Source: Thermaceae bacterium (GTDB lineage: Bacteria > Deinococcota > Deinococci > Deinococcales > Thermaceae). Taken from it: a DNA stretch of 43,459 nucleotides. The position numbers and the translations under genes are program-made. Location of the stretch: NCBI GenBank assembly GCA_015478585.1, contig JADMIM010000023.1:1-43459 (forward strand). The letters are read 5' to 3'. Shown piece after piece: positions 28,767-36,993 of the stretch; position 1 is the stretch's first letter; each line of letters opens with the position of its first letter. Under the pieces are notes generated by a model that was not told the DNA's origin, ran no database searches, and was given only the letters and a program-made list of their open reading frames with translations.

Positions 28767-30167
28767 CTATCTGGCTGCAGAGGGTAAAACCAGTGGGGGC
28801 TGGGGGGGCTGATTAAAGTCGAAGTCGGCCTGCAAGTCACCCAGTTGGGGCAAGCTCTCTCGCACGGTGGGCCGGGGGTCGGGCCGCCCATCGGTTTTTG
28901 GATCCAACCGGGAGCCATTCAGGAAGTCATCTTCGATAAACTTAGCGTAAGCATCATGGCTCAACACCTGGTGATCTATGAAACCCTTCTTGGCATACGG
29001 GCTGATCACTAAGCCCGGCACCCGCAGACCATAGCCATTTTGATCCACCTGGGGAGGCACTACGTGGTCGTAGAAGCCTCCCCAGTCGTCCCAGGAGAGA
29101 AAAATGGCCGTGGAATTCCAGTCTGGACTCTGCATAATCGCGTTAATCAAGCTCGTAACATAGCGTTGGCCCACACTCACCAGGGCCGGTGGATGCTCGC
29201 TTTCTTTACCACTGGGCGCAATCCAAGACACTGCTGGCAGTCTGCCACTCTTAGCATCAGCGTAGAAATGTGAGAGGTCTTGGATATTTTGTACCTGATG
29301 GTCTTGCTGCACGGTGGTAAACCAAGGCAGGGGGTTCCAAATACCCGGAGTACCGGCATTTTGCTTCTTCTGCACGCAGGTCGTCTCCGAGTCGTCTTCG
29401 CAGTCGGGCTCGGTGCCGGGAGCTACATAGTATTTCCAGCTCACCTGATTTTTATTGAGCAAGTAGGTCAGGTCGGTCCAGGCATACATGGGGTTGATAA
29501 GTCGGCCCCCTGGAGGAACCACTGCGGCCCGCCCGCCCAACACGCGATCTGGGATGAAAGGATTCTGCAAAGCGTTAATGCAGCTTTGGGGATTGTCGGC
29601 GCTCTGGCAGCGAGCCGCCCACTCAGAAACCAAGAAAAGGTGTTCGGGCAGGCTCCAGGAGGCGTTGGGCTCAAACATGTGGTCTTGCAGCACGAAGGCT
29701 TTAGCATAGGCCCAGTAGTTGGGGATCTCCCGCCCGTCGTGATAGCCCATCACATTGGTCTGACCAGGCTGGCTACAGCTAGGGTCATTGCGGCCCTGGC
29801 AGCGTAGCCGCTGGCCTGCTTCAGCCTGTGCGATGAATCCATCCATCTTGCCCCCATCCACATCGGCGATAGCGGCCTTCTGTCCATGAGGCCCACCCCG
29901 GTTGAGGTCACTGGGGTCGTGATAAGGTCGCACACAAACCCCACTGGCCGGGTCTGGCACGCAAACTGTGGGTATCCCGTCTTTCATGGAAATTCCATCG
30001 GCACCAGGGAAGGTTCCGAAATAGCTGTCGAAGGAGCGGTTCTCCTGCATGATGATAACCACATGCTGAATCTTATGAATACCTTCCAGCGCCTGACTGC
30101 TGGCAGGTCTCCCCAGCAAAACCCCCACAAGCAGGGCCAGACCCAACACCATTGCCCACCTTTTCAT
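28767..30167 (-). CDS. exported phosphoesterase (PF04185, phospholipase C / acid phosphatase type)
   Basis: 466 residues from the ATG at 30167, preceded by AGGGAGG. The TTG six bases earlier lies within that site and is rejected. The signal peptide ([19 protein letters not shown]) is of the Sec type without twin arginines. The family hallmark [20 protein letters not shown] is at the start of the mature protein. Other conserved pieces are [51 protein letters not shown] and [17 protein letters not shown]. The enzymes hydrolyse phosphate esters, either phospholipids or small phosphomonoesters; the substrate cannot be told. It converges on the ATPase gene with about 50 bases between stops. Confidence 0.9.
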   Translation of the reverse strand: MKRWAMVLGLALLVGVLLGRPASSQALEGIHKIQHVVIIMQENRSFDSYFGTFPGADGISMKDGIPTVCVPDPASGVCVRPYHDPSDLNRGGPHGQKAAIADVDGGKMDGFIAQAEAGQRLRCQGRNDPSCSQPGQTNVMGYHDGREIPNYWAYAKAFVLQDHMFEPNASWSLPEHLFLVSEWAARCQSADNPQSCINALQNPFIPDRVLGGRAAVVPPGGRLINPMYAWTDLTYLLNKNQVSWKYYVAPGTEPDCEDDSETTCVQKKQNAGTPGIWNPLPWFTTVQQDHQVQNIQDLSHFYADAKSGRLPAVSWIAPSGKESEHPPALVSVGQRYVTSLINAIMQSPDWNSTAIFLSWDDWGGFYDHVVPPQVDQNGYGLRVPGLVISPYAKKGFIDHQVLSHDAYAKFIEDDFLNGSRLDPKTDGRPDPRPTVRESLPQLGDLQADFDFNQPPQPPLVLPSAAR

Positions 30168-30173
30168 ACACAA

Positions 30174-30428
30174 CCTCCCTTTTTTTGGATTATTCCCTCG
30201 GAGGCTTAAGTTGGGCTGAAACCACGCAATCCCCTTCCCACTTGCTACTGGAGCAAAGGTTCTGGGGAGACCCTTAAAAACAGATTTATCAATTGGCTCG
30301 TTGGGCTTGTTTCTAAATACAAGCTACCACTTTTCCCACCAAATTTCAGTGACGGGCACTGCTTACAACACCGCCTTTGCGGTGCAATATAGCAAAGTCC
30401 GTCCACACTTAGACTTTGAGGAGGCTCT
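30174..30428. other. intergenic region before the MBL gene
   Basis: Two hairpins are seen: CACCGC-CTTT-GCGGTG (30369-30384) and AAAGTC/GACTTT (30394-30417), the latter just before the GAGGAGG ribosome binding site of the MBL gene. No gene is visible. Confidence 0.4.
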
Positions 30429-31232
30429 ATGAAAATCACCGATTCGCTTTATGTTTTACCCATCGGCACAACCCTCGCTGGCAATCCAATGATCCTCGGC
30501 CACAGGCTGATTCTGGACGAGCAAAATGGCCCAGCTCTGGTGGATGCCGGAGGCCCCGTAGAGGCACTGGAAGCAGCGTTGGGGGAAGCCGGCGTGAAAC
30601 TAGCCGACCTGCGCCACCTGATCCTCACCCACCAAGACCTCGACCACCCCGGGTCCGCCGCCGCAATCGTAGGGGCCAGCAACGCAAAAGTGCTGGCCCC
30701 TGCCGCCGACGCGCCCCACATTAACGGCACGCATAAATGGCTCAAAACGCCTCCGCCCCAGGCCCTCGAGCAATTCCCCCCCCAGATACGGGCAGTTATC
30801 GAAAAGGGCGCAGAGCCGGTCACGATAGATCAGCTTTTGCAAGGTGCTGAGATTTTGGATTTAGCGGGCGGGGTAGGTGTAATCTTCACACCGGGCCACA
30901 CTCCCGGTCACATCAGCCTGTACCTGGAAAAAGACAAAGTATTAATTGCGGCAGATGCCATCACCGCCGAGGATGGGCAGGTGCGCCCGCCATCGGCTGG
31001 AGGCACACTATCGCAGTTCTCTGATTTTTGCCGCCCTGGGCGGCAGCAAAATATCCGATGAGCACAGTAAATAGGCCCAGGCTACCCCCAGATTCTTTTC
31101 GAAAACCGCTCTAGATATGGCGGAGGCCATGCGGTCGGTAGCAAAACTCGCCGAGCTGGACACCTGACTTACCACGGCGGGGTGGTGCGGGGCGACATGC
31201 AAACTCAGCTTCGGCAGCTAGGCGAAGGCTGA
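30429..31232 (+). pseudogene. MBL-fold metallo-hydrolase, interrupted and frameshifted
   Basis: A good start (GAGGAGG then MKITDSLYVLPIG) leads into an MBL fold with LTHQDLDHPG (the HxxDH zinc motif, with Gln for the second His) and IFTPGHTPGHISLYL, then IAADAITAEDGQVRPPSAGG. The natural C-terminus reappears about 105 bases later as DMAEAMRSVAKLAELD (31114-31161) and, one frame away, TYHGGVVRGDMQTQLRQLGEG (ending at the TGA at 31230-31232). So the gene was split by an insertion at 31009-31113 and later shifted. As it stands it encodes 210 residues, the last 17 or so being foreign. The zinc-binding core survives but the conserved C-terminal His (in YHGG) is lost. Confidence 0.8.
31009..31113. 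mobile_element. ~105-base insertion inside the MBL gene, possible MITE
   Basis: The stretch between the two halves of the MBL gene begins and ends with TA. Its right end reads GAAAACCGCTCTA, the reverse complement of the TAGAGCGGTTTTC word found elsewhere in the window. Its left end (TATCGCAGTTCTC) matches that word at about 9 of 15 positions. Inside is a hairpin, TGCCGCC-CTG-GGCGGCA (31028-31044), flanked by T and A runs. TA target duplication would suit an IS630/mariner-type element, but that is inference. Confidence 0.5.
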
Positions 31233-31252
31233 AAATTGCCAAATCACAGCAA

Positions 31253-31399
31253 GTGTCATTCTGAGCGGAACGAAGTGCAGTTGAAGAAACCCACACGCGC
31301 TCCAGTACAGGAGTTCTCAGATAGAAAAAGATGGTTTTTGATGCCCGAGCACTTGGCGGTTGATGCGTGTGTGGGATGTTTCGCTTCGCTCAACATGAC
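31253..31399. repeat. inverted-repeat element, TGTCATTCTGAGCG type
   Basis: The left arm TGTCATTCTGAGCGGAACGA and the right arm, read in reverse as TGTCATGTTGAGCGAAGCGA, are imperfect inverted repeats. Both continue into CCCACACGCGC/CCCACACACGC. The 147-base unit contains no gene. Such elements with TGTCATTCTGAGCGAAGCGA arms are scattered in many bacterial genomes. Confidence 0.65.
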
Positions 31400-31429
31400 A
31401 ACGGTTAAGCAGAAGAACTCGAGTAACCA

Positions 31430-32548
31430 CTAAACGTTGAACAATATATACATCACATCCCCGTCCTGCACGGCGTAATCCTTGCCCTCAGTGCGCACCC
31501 AGCCGCGCTCTTTGCCCTGCGCCCAGCCCCCGGCCTCGACCAGCTTGCTCCACTCGATCACTTCGGCGCGGATGAAGCCCTTCTCTAAGTCAGAGTGAAT
31601 CTCCCCTGCCGCCTGCGGCGCTTTGGTTCCCTGCCGCACCGTCCAGGCCCGCACTTCCTTCTCGCCTGCGGTGAGAAAAGTCTGCAAGCCCAGGGTGTGG
31701 TAAGCGACCTTGACCAGCCGGTTCAGGCCGGACTCGCTCAGGCCAAGGGATTGTAAATATTCGGCGGCTTCCTCCTCGGACAGCTCCGAGAGTTCGGCCT
31801 CGATTTTGGCGGAAACCACCACCACATCGGCGTTTTCCTTGGCGGCAGCTTCGCGCACCTTAGCGACATTAGGGTTGTTGGCCCCGTCTGGCAGGTCTTC
31901 TTCGGCCACGTTGCAGACGTAGATGACGGGCTTGTAGGTGAGTAGGCCCATCTCCCGTGCGCCTTTAGCCAGCGCTTGCGGGTCAGCGGCGGCGAAGGTG
32001 CGGGCCGGATGTCCCTCGGACAAGTGCGCCATTAGCGGCTCGAGCACGTCCAGCAAGGCTTTGTCGTCCTTGTCGGTGCGAGCAGTCTTGCGCAGCTTCT
32101 CGAGGCGCTTTTCTATGGTCTGTAAATCGGCCAAAGCCAGCTCGGTGTTGATGGTCTCGAGGTCTTCCAGGGGGTTCACCGTGCCTGCCACGTGAACCAC
32201 GTTGGGATCCTCGAAACAGCGCACCACATGGGCAATCGCGGCCACCTCGCGGATATTGGCGAGGAACTGGTTGCCAAGGCCCTCGCCCTTGTGCGCCCCT
32301 TTGACTAGCCCCGCGATGTCTACAAACTCCACATAGGTCGGAACCACCGGTGGAACCCGGTCGCCCTTGATGAAGAGCTTTTTGAGGGCCTCCAGGCGCG
32401 CGTCGGGCAGCGTTACCACGCCGACGTTTTTGTCAATCGTGGCAAAGGGATAGTTGGCGGCCAGTGCGCCCGCCTTGGTGATTGCGTTGAACAGCGTGGA
32501 TTTGCCCACGTTGGGAAGACCGACGATACCGACTCCTAGACTCGCCAT
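31430..32548 (-). CDS. ychF: YchF/Obg-family GTPase/ATPase
   Basis: 372 residues from the ATG at 32548 ([18 protein letters not shown]); the longer frame adds 11 unrelated residues. G1 is GLPNVGKST, the switch region is [15 protein letters not shown]3 is [20 protein letters not shown] and the NKxD-like site is changed to NVAEE, as is normal for YchF (which prefers ATP). The C-terminal TGS domain includes [27 protein letters not shown] and the final MYILFNV. It is a cytoplasmic, ribosome-associated protein of near-universal distribution. Confidence 0.97.
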   Translation of the reverse strand: MASLGVGIVGLPNVGKSTLFNAITKAGALAANYPFATIDKNVGVVTLPDARLEALKKLFIKGDRVPPVVPTYVEFVDIAGLVKGAHKGEGLGNQFLANIREVAAIAHVVRCFEDPNVVHVAGTVNPLEDLETINTELALADLQTIEKRLEKLRKTARTDKDDKALLDVLEPLMAHLSEGHPARTFAAADPQALAKGAREMGLLTYKPVIYVCNVAEEDLPDGANNPNVAKVREAAAKENADVVVVSAKIEAELSELSEEEAAEYLQSLGLSESGLNRLVKVAYHTLGLQTFLTAGEKEVRAWTVRQGTKAPQAAGEIHSDLEKGFIRAEVIEWSKLVEAGGWAQGKERGWVRTEGKDYAVQDGDVMYILFNV

Positions 32549-32610
32549 ACCAAGCGACCATTCTATAGTGCGCCCGGCCAATCCCGGTAATGCTCATTCT
32601 CGCCCACCAC

Positions 32611-32627
32611 TAGAGCGGTCTTCATAA
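32611..32627 (+). repeat. TAGAGCGGTCTTCAT motif, copy 4
   Basis: TAGAGCGGTCTTCATAA, 60 bases upstream of the ychF start and close to the hairpin repeat at 32684-32826. See copies at 3341, 21493 and 31101. Confidence 0.45.
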
Positions 32628-32683
32628 GGTTTGACCGAGCAAAAACTTTAGGGATTGCCTCCCAGATTGACAGTTGGCTCCGG

Positions 32684-32826
32684 TAGGGGATGGCCGTAGG
32701 CCATACGGGCTCTGCCCGTAACCTGGAGGGGGTGGCCGTAGGCCATACGGGCTCTGCCACTACCCGAGGGCGGAGTCGGCCCCAGGCCGATAGCGGCGGA
32801 GCCGCTACCCGAGCTAACCTGGAGGA
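32684..32826. repeat. GC-hairpin dispersed repeat, copy B
   Basis: Stem-loops TACGGGCTCTGCCCGTA (32704-32720) and TAGCGGCGGAGCCGCTA (32791-32807) are followed by ACCTGGAGG linkers. GGCCGTAGGCC occurs twice (32692, 32733). The words CCTGGAGGGGGTGGCCGTAG and TACCCGAGCTAACCTGGAGG are shared exactly with 21370-21455, while the stem sequences differ with both arms changed together. Confidence 0.75.
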
Positions 32827-32835
32827 GCGCCAACG

Positions 32836-33366
32836 TCAATGAAGGCCACGATAGAGCCCTAAGTGTTGCCTGGCCTCATCAGAGAAACCGGCCCAGTCCA
32901 GCAGGGCTTTCCCCAGCTCGAGATAACCCCGTGTAGTACATATCTTTCCCTGCCAGTGGGCGGGTTCTTTTACAACCTCGAGCACCGAGCCTTCCAAGGC
33001 TTCCCGCGCGACTGGGTGAGCGCTGACCTTGCCAGAGACCAGGCCCGCCTCGAGCAGCAAGAGCGCCCCGTTGGCCCCGGTGAATACCGCCCGCAGGCCG
33101 TCCCAGACTTCGTTAAGCCAGTCTTGATGCTCTGCGTCGCGTCCCAGTTTGCTCATCTGCGGCCCACCCGGAATCACCAGCACATCCAGTTGGGGGCGGG
33201 CCGCAAAGGTGTATTTAGGTGTCCAGACCGCACCCGCGCTGCCCTCGAGGGCCGTCCGGCCCCGGGCTATGGTGAAGCGCTCCATCTCCAATAGCCGGGC
33301 AATTTCCAGCACCAGTGCAGCCTCCGCTTCCAGAAATCCAGGGGTCAGCAACACTCCTAAACGCAC
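32836..33366 (-). CDS. DJ-1/PfpI-family protein lacking the nucleophile cysteine
   Basis: 176 residues. The fold is recognisable from LGVLLTPGFLEAEAALVLEI, LDVLVIPGGPQ and GALLLLEAGLVSGKVSAHP. The nucleophile elbow, usually Cys-Thr-Gly before ALLL, here reads GANGALLLL, so an Ala occupies the Cys position. The Glu near the N-terminus of the fold (FLEAEA) is kept. Without the cysteine the usual hydrolase, glyoxalase or chaperone chemistry is doubtful; it may be a regulatory or binding member. It starts three bases after the FAD-oxidoreductase stop, so the two are one operon. Confidence 0.75.
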   Translation of the reverse strand: MRLGVLLTPGFLEAEAALVLEIARLLEMERFTIARGRTALEGSAGAVWTPKYTFAARPQLDVLVIPGGPQMSKLGRDAEHQDWLNEVWDGLRAVFTGANGALLLLEAGLVSGKVSAHPVAREALEGSVLEVVKEPAHWQGKICTTRGYLELGKALLDWAGFSDEARQHLGLYRGLH

Positions 33367-33369
33367 GGT

Positions 33370-35139
33370 TTACCTCGAGGAAACCGCATTTTTGGCCGTG
33401 TCGGGGAGGTCTTTGAGGGGGGTGGTCAGGGCGGGCTTGAAAAGTTCCCACAATAGCGTCGCGGCCTCACCCCGCCGGAGTTTGGTGTTATTGTCGGGCG
33501 GGCCCAGGTGCAAGCCAAGCTCGTTGAGGATGCGGTAGGCATCAAGACGGTACATTGGCCCCCGCCAGGTCTTCTGGTAGAAACGTTTGGCCGCCAGCAC
33601 AGCCTCGAGCTTGGGGCTGCCGGGAGATCTGGCCTGGTAGAAATGCTCGAGGTTAATCAGGAAATCACTCACCGAGATGGGCTCATCCAGGTAGAGCCGC
33701 CCCACCATGTAGTAGGGCGTGGAAAATAGCCCCCGGCGATACAGCTCGATGGCCGCAGCATATCCAGGGTTGGCCTGATCTTTGGAAGGGTCTGAGGGCT
33801 CGGGCAGAAGGTTGGCCCCCTCGCTGAGCAGCCGCTCCCGCAGGGGTTCAGGGTTGGCAGCCAGAGCAGGGAAGTCGAGGTTTTTTTCCTTGGCTATATA
33901 AGCTGCGACCCCTGCCGCTTGTCCTAGCGCCATCTGCAAAGGGGCCACTCGAGCCGAAAAGGCCGCCACGCTATCAAAGGAGGCCGCCTGCGAGACCACC
34001 AGCAAGTTGCTGAAGCCCTGGGGAATCAGGGTGCGAAAAGGAACCCCATAGGGGGCTGGGGAGCCCATCAGGTGCAGGGACTCACCCCGCCAATAGGACT
34101 GGCCGTCGAGCGGGTAGCTGCCCACCGCCACAGTGTCGGTAAAATCTCGACCATACAGCACATCGTCAGCTTTGAGGCGATATAAGCCCACCAGGTGACG
34201 GCTCTCGCGGATGTACAAATCGCGGGCCACCCCCGCCAGGCGGGCCGCACCAAATAAGGTAGGGTCGGCCCAACGCAGATAACTCACCACCTTGTCTATC
34301 TCACCAACGGCTCCCTGGCGTAGCCGATCATAGTTTTCTTGTACGGTGGCATCTACCCCGTAAACCAACAGGGCATTGATCCACACGCTGCCATCGTTCT
34401 GGCGGGCCAAGTTGAGCCCCCGCAGCCGGTAGTGGCGTGGGTCGGAGGGGCTATAGCCATTGCCCAACCAGCCAAAACCCCAGCCACTACTGCCCCAGGC
34501 TCCGGCTCCGGTACGCTTGATTACACCCTCGTAGTTGAGCGAGAGCCACACTCCCCACCAGGGCACCCCCTCGAGCTTGAAACCAATTCCCGCTGCCATC
34601 TGGGCCTTGTCCAGACCGGTATCCTCACGCCCGATGGTGAACTTGGCCCCGGCTTGGTAGGCCAGCTCGGCATTATCCGAGGCATCTATAAAAAAAGGAG
34701 CCTCGAGGGTTATGGGCTTGCCGTCCTGGAGAAAGGTCGCACTCTTGACTTGGTCTGCTTCGGCTTGTAAGCGGGCCAGGCTGATACCCAGGCGCAACTC
34801 GGCCCCAGACTCGGCCAGCATCTGCTTTAGCACGCTTTCTGCGCGATGAATATCAAAAGATGGGTGTCCGCCAATACGGCGATAAAACTCGCTGAACAAG
34901 CCCTGTTGATAGGGCCGCTTGCGGGTCGAAAGGCCCAAGTCCAGCGTTGCCAAGGCTCCGTTGGTGAATACCCCCCCCACGTGGTCGGTAGGCTCGAGCA
35001 CAATCACTTTGAGCCCAGCCCTGGCTGCTGCTACCGCAGCCATTACCCCCTGCGGAGTAGCTCCATAGACCACGAGGTCGTAGGGGGCAGCCCAGGCCAG
35101 ACCCGTGCAAACCAATACCCCCAATAAAACGCGAATCAT
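33370..35139 (-). CDS. exported FAD-dependent oxidoreductase (PF12831-like)
   Basis: 589 residues from the ATG at 35139; a GTG at 35151 is also possible. It has a Sec-type signal peptide (MIRVLLGVLVCTGLAWA), then an FAD-binding Rossmann motif (YDLVVYGATPQGVMAAVAAA, then LEPTDHVGGVFTNG). Further blocks are FFIDASDNAELAYQAGAKF, IRESRHLVGLYRL, GVPFRTLIPQGFSNLLVVSQ and ARVAPLQMALGQAAGVAAY, all typical of the family. The C-terminal 60 residues (AYRILNELGL, then LRRGEAATLLWELF) faintly resemble an SLH repeat, which would tie it to the cell surface. The substrate is unknown. An FAD enzyme behind a signal without twin arginines is unusual, since such cofactor proteins often use Tat. Confidence 0.8.
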   Translation of the reverse strand: MIRVLLGVLVCTGLAWAAPYDLVVYGATPQGVMAAVAAARAGLKVIVLEPTDHVGGVFTNGALATLDLGLSTRKRPYQQGLFSEFYRRIGGHPSFDIHRAESVLKQMLAESGAELRLGISLARLQAEADQVKSATFLQDGKPITLEAPFFIDASDNAELAYQAGAKFTIGREDTGLDKAQMAAGIGFKLEGVPWWGVWLSLNYEGVIKRTGAGAWGSSGWGFGWLGNGYSPSDPRHYRLRGLNLARQNDGSVWINALLVYGVDATVQENYDRLRQGAVGEIDKVVSYLRWADPTLFGAARLAGVARDLYIRESRHLVGLYRLKADDVLYGRDFTDTVAVGSYPLDGQSYWRGESLHLMGSPAPYGVPFRTLIPQGFSNLLVVSQAASFDSVAAFSARVAPLQMALGQAAGVAAYIAKEKNLDFPALAANPEPLRERLLSEGANLLPEPSDPSKDQANPGYAAAIELYRRGLFSTPYYMVGRLYLDEPISVSDFLINLEHFYQARSPGSPKLEAVLAAKRFYQKTWRGPMYRLDAYRILNELGLHLGPPDNNTKLRRGEAATLLWELFKPALTTPLKDLPDTAKNAVSSR

Positions 35140-35151
35140 GTCCAGTCGCAC

Positions 35152-35489
35152 AACCGAGTTATCAGTCTAGGGGGTTTCTCGATTAGAAGAAAGCCCCCCA
35201 CGAATTGCGGCAGCGGGTTTTTGACTGGACAATCCGCCCATCCAGAGTCCGATGTCGCAAGTTCTGTATGTTGCGCCGGGATTGCAGCTCTGACCTCCGT
35301 ACCGCGATACGCAAAGCAGCTCATGGTGGTTTTCTTGCACATTGCATCGGTTGCATCTCATTTCAAGTTCACCTAGAAAGTATTCAGCCTGTACCCCAAC
35401 GGGCGAACGAAATATCTTCTATATGAAGTCGGTAATACTCCCTACGGCAAACATCACCGTAGGAAGGAAAGCACCCAGTCATTCGGCCT
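35152..35489. other. gene-free region with two hairpins
   Basis: No coding frame is convincing. GGGGGTTTCT pairs with AGAAA-G-CCCCC (35170-35198, one bulge). CCTACGG/CCGTAGG form a 7-base inverted repeat (35441-35463) about 25 bases after the gcvPB stop and may end or stabilise the gcv transcript. GATGTCGCAAGT (35251-35262) repeats a 12-mer found between rpoB and rpoC. Confidence 0.4.
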
Positions 35490-36941
35490 TCAGCCTTTTT
35501 CCCAGCGCAGCTTAGGTCTACGGTTGGCCTGTAGCTCGTCCAGGCGACGCACCGGCGTGGTGTAGGGCGCACCCTCGAGCCACTCTTTTCCTTTCGCCAG
35601 AATCTCCCCCATGGCCGCCGCGAAAGTCTGCAAAGTCTCCTTGGTCTCGGTCTCGGTAGGCTCAACCATAAGAGCTTCCTTGACGATCAGGGGAAAGTAG
35701 ACCGTGGGCGGATGAAAACCCAGCTCGAGCAGCCCTTTGGCAATGTCCACCGTCTTAAAGCCCTCGGGCGGCTGGGCCACGAACTCGTGCATACAGATGC
35801 GGTCGAAAGGTATGCGGTAGCCCTGCTCCTTGAGCAGTTCCTTGAGATAGTTGGCGTTCAGGACGGCCAAAGCTGCGCTTTTCTGGATGCCCTCTTGGCC
35901 CAGCATCCGAATGTAGGCATAAGCCCGCACCAGCGCGCCAAAGTTGCCGTAAAAGCTCTTGACCTGCCCGATGGACTGCGGGCGGTCATAGTCCAGGGCA
36001 TAGGTTTCACCGTCTCGGACAACCTGCGGAGAAGGTAGGAACAGCTCGAGATGCTTTTTTACCCCTACTGGCCCACTACCTGGCCCGCCACCGCCGTGGG
36101 GCACGGTGAAGGTCTTGTGCAAGTTGAGATGAACGACATCAAAGCCCATGTCGCCGGGCCGGGCCACACCCATGATGGCGTTGAGGTTGGCCCCGTCGTA
36201 GTACATCTGGGCCCCGACGGCGTGGGCGGCCTCGGCAATCTGGCGAATCTTACGCTCGAAAAGCCCCAGGGTGTTAGGGTTGGTGAGCATGATCGCCGCG
36301 ACGTGCGGCCCCAACTCGCGCTTTAAAGCCTCCAAGTCCACTTCCCCGTCTGGCCCTGAAGGGATTTCCTTCACCGCGTAGCCCGCCATGCTGGCAGTAG
36401 CCGGGTTAGAGCCGTGGGCCGAGTCGGGGACGAGCACCAGGCGGCGCTGGGCGTGTTGGCCCCTCGAGTGGTGATAGGCCCGGATGCTCAGAATGCCGGT
36501 CAGCTCGCCGTGCGCCCCCGCAGCAGGCTGGAGGGTGGTGGCATCCATCCCGGTAATCCCAGAGAGGTCGTGTTGCAGCTCGTACATCAGTTGCAGCGCC
36601 CCCTGCGCGGTTTCGGGGGCCTGATAGGGGTGCAAGTCGGCAAACAGAGCCACAGCCGCCTCGTGAACCTTGGGATTGTACTTCATGGTGCAGGAGCCCA
36701 GCGGATAAAAAGTCACGTCAATGCCGAGCTGGCGGCGCGAGAGGCCGGTGTAGTGGCGCACCAGGGTGAGTTCGTCCACCTCGGGCAGTTCGGGCGGCTC
36801 AGGGCGGAGATTTTCCGCTCCTAGTAGTTCCGCTAAATCCACGTCGGCAACCGCAGGTGGGCGCACCCCGCGTCGTCCGGGAAGGCTCTTCTCGAAGATG
36901 AGCGGAGACTCTGGGCGAACTTCCTTCTTCTCAGCGATCAT
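35490..36941 (-). CDS. gcvPB: glycine dehydrogenase (decarboxylating) subunit 2
   Basis: 483 residues, the usual length for the separate C-terminal P-protein subunit. GAGGTG precedes the ATG. The PLP-binding lysine is in [20 protein letters not shown]. Other family blocks are [45 protein letters not shown] and [13 protein letters not shown]. With subunit 1 it binds glycine, releases CO2 and passes the aminomethyl group to the lipoyl arm of GcvH. It is the last gene of gcvT-gcvH-gcvPA-gcvPB, with 52 bases from gcvPA that contain an inverted repeat. Confidence 0.97.
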   Translation of the reverse strand: MIAEKKEVRPESPLIFEKSLPGRRGVRPPAVADVDLAELLGAENLRPEPPELPEVDELTLVRHYTGLSRRQLGIDVTFYPLGSCTMKYNPKVHEAAVALFADLHPYQAPETAQGALQLMYELQHDLSGITGMDATTLQPAAGAHGELTGILSIRAYHHSRGQHAQRRLVLVPDSAHGSNPATASMAGYAVKEIPSGPDGEVDLEALKRELGPHVAAIMLTNPNTLGLFERKIRQIAEAAHAVGAQMYYDGANLNAIMGVARPGDMGFDVVHLNLHKTFTVPHGGGGPGSGPVGVKKHLELFLPSPQVVRDGETYALDYDRPQSIGQVKSFYGNFGALVRAYAYIRMLGQEGIQKSAALAVLNANYLKELLKEQGYRIPFDRICMHEFVAQPPEGFKTVDIAKGLLELGFHPPTVYFPLIVKEALMVEPTETETKETLQTFAAAMGEILAKGKEWLEGAPYTTPVRRLDELQANRRPKLRWEKG

Positions 36942-36957
36942 GGGAACACCTCAAACC

Positions 36958-36985
36958 GTAGGGCAATCCTTGTGATTGCCCCTAC
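36958..36985. repeat. inverted repeat between gcvPA and gcvPB
   Basis: GTAGGGCAATC and GATTGCCCCTAC are nearly perfect inverted repeats with a loop of about five bases. It fills the gap between gcvPA and gcvPB and could affect relative expression or be a small dispersed repeat. Confidence 0.5.
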
Positions 36986-36993
36986 AAAAACCT

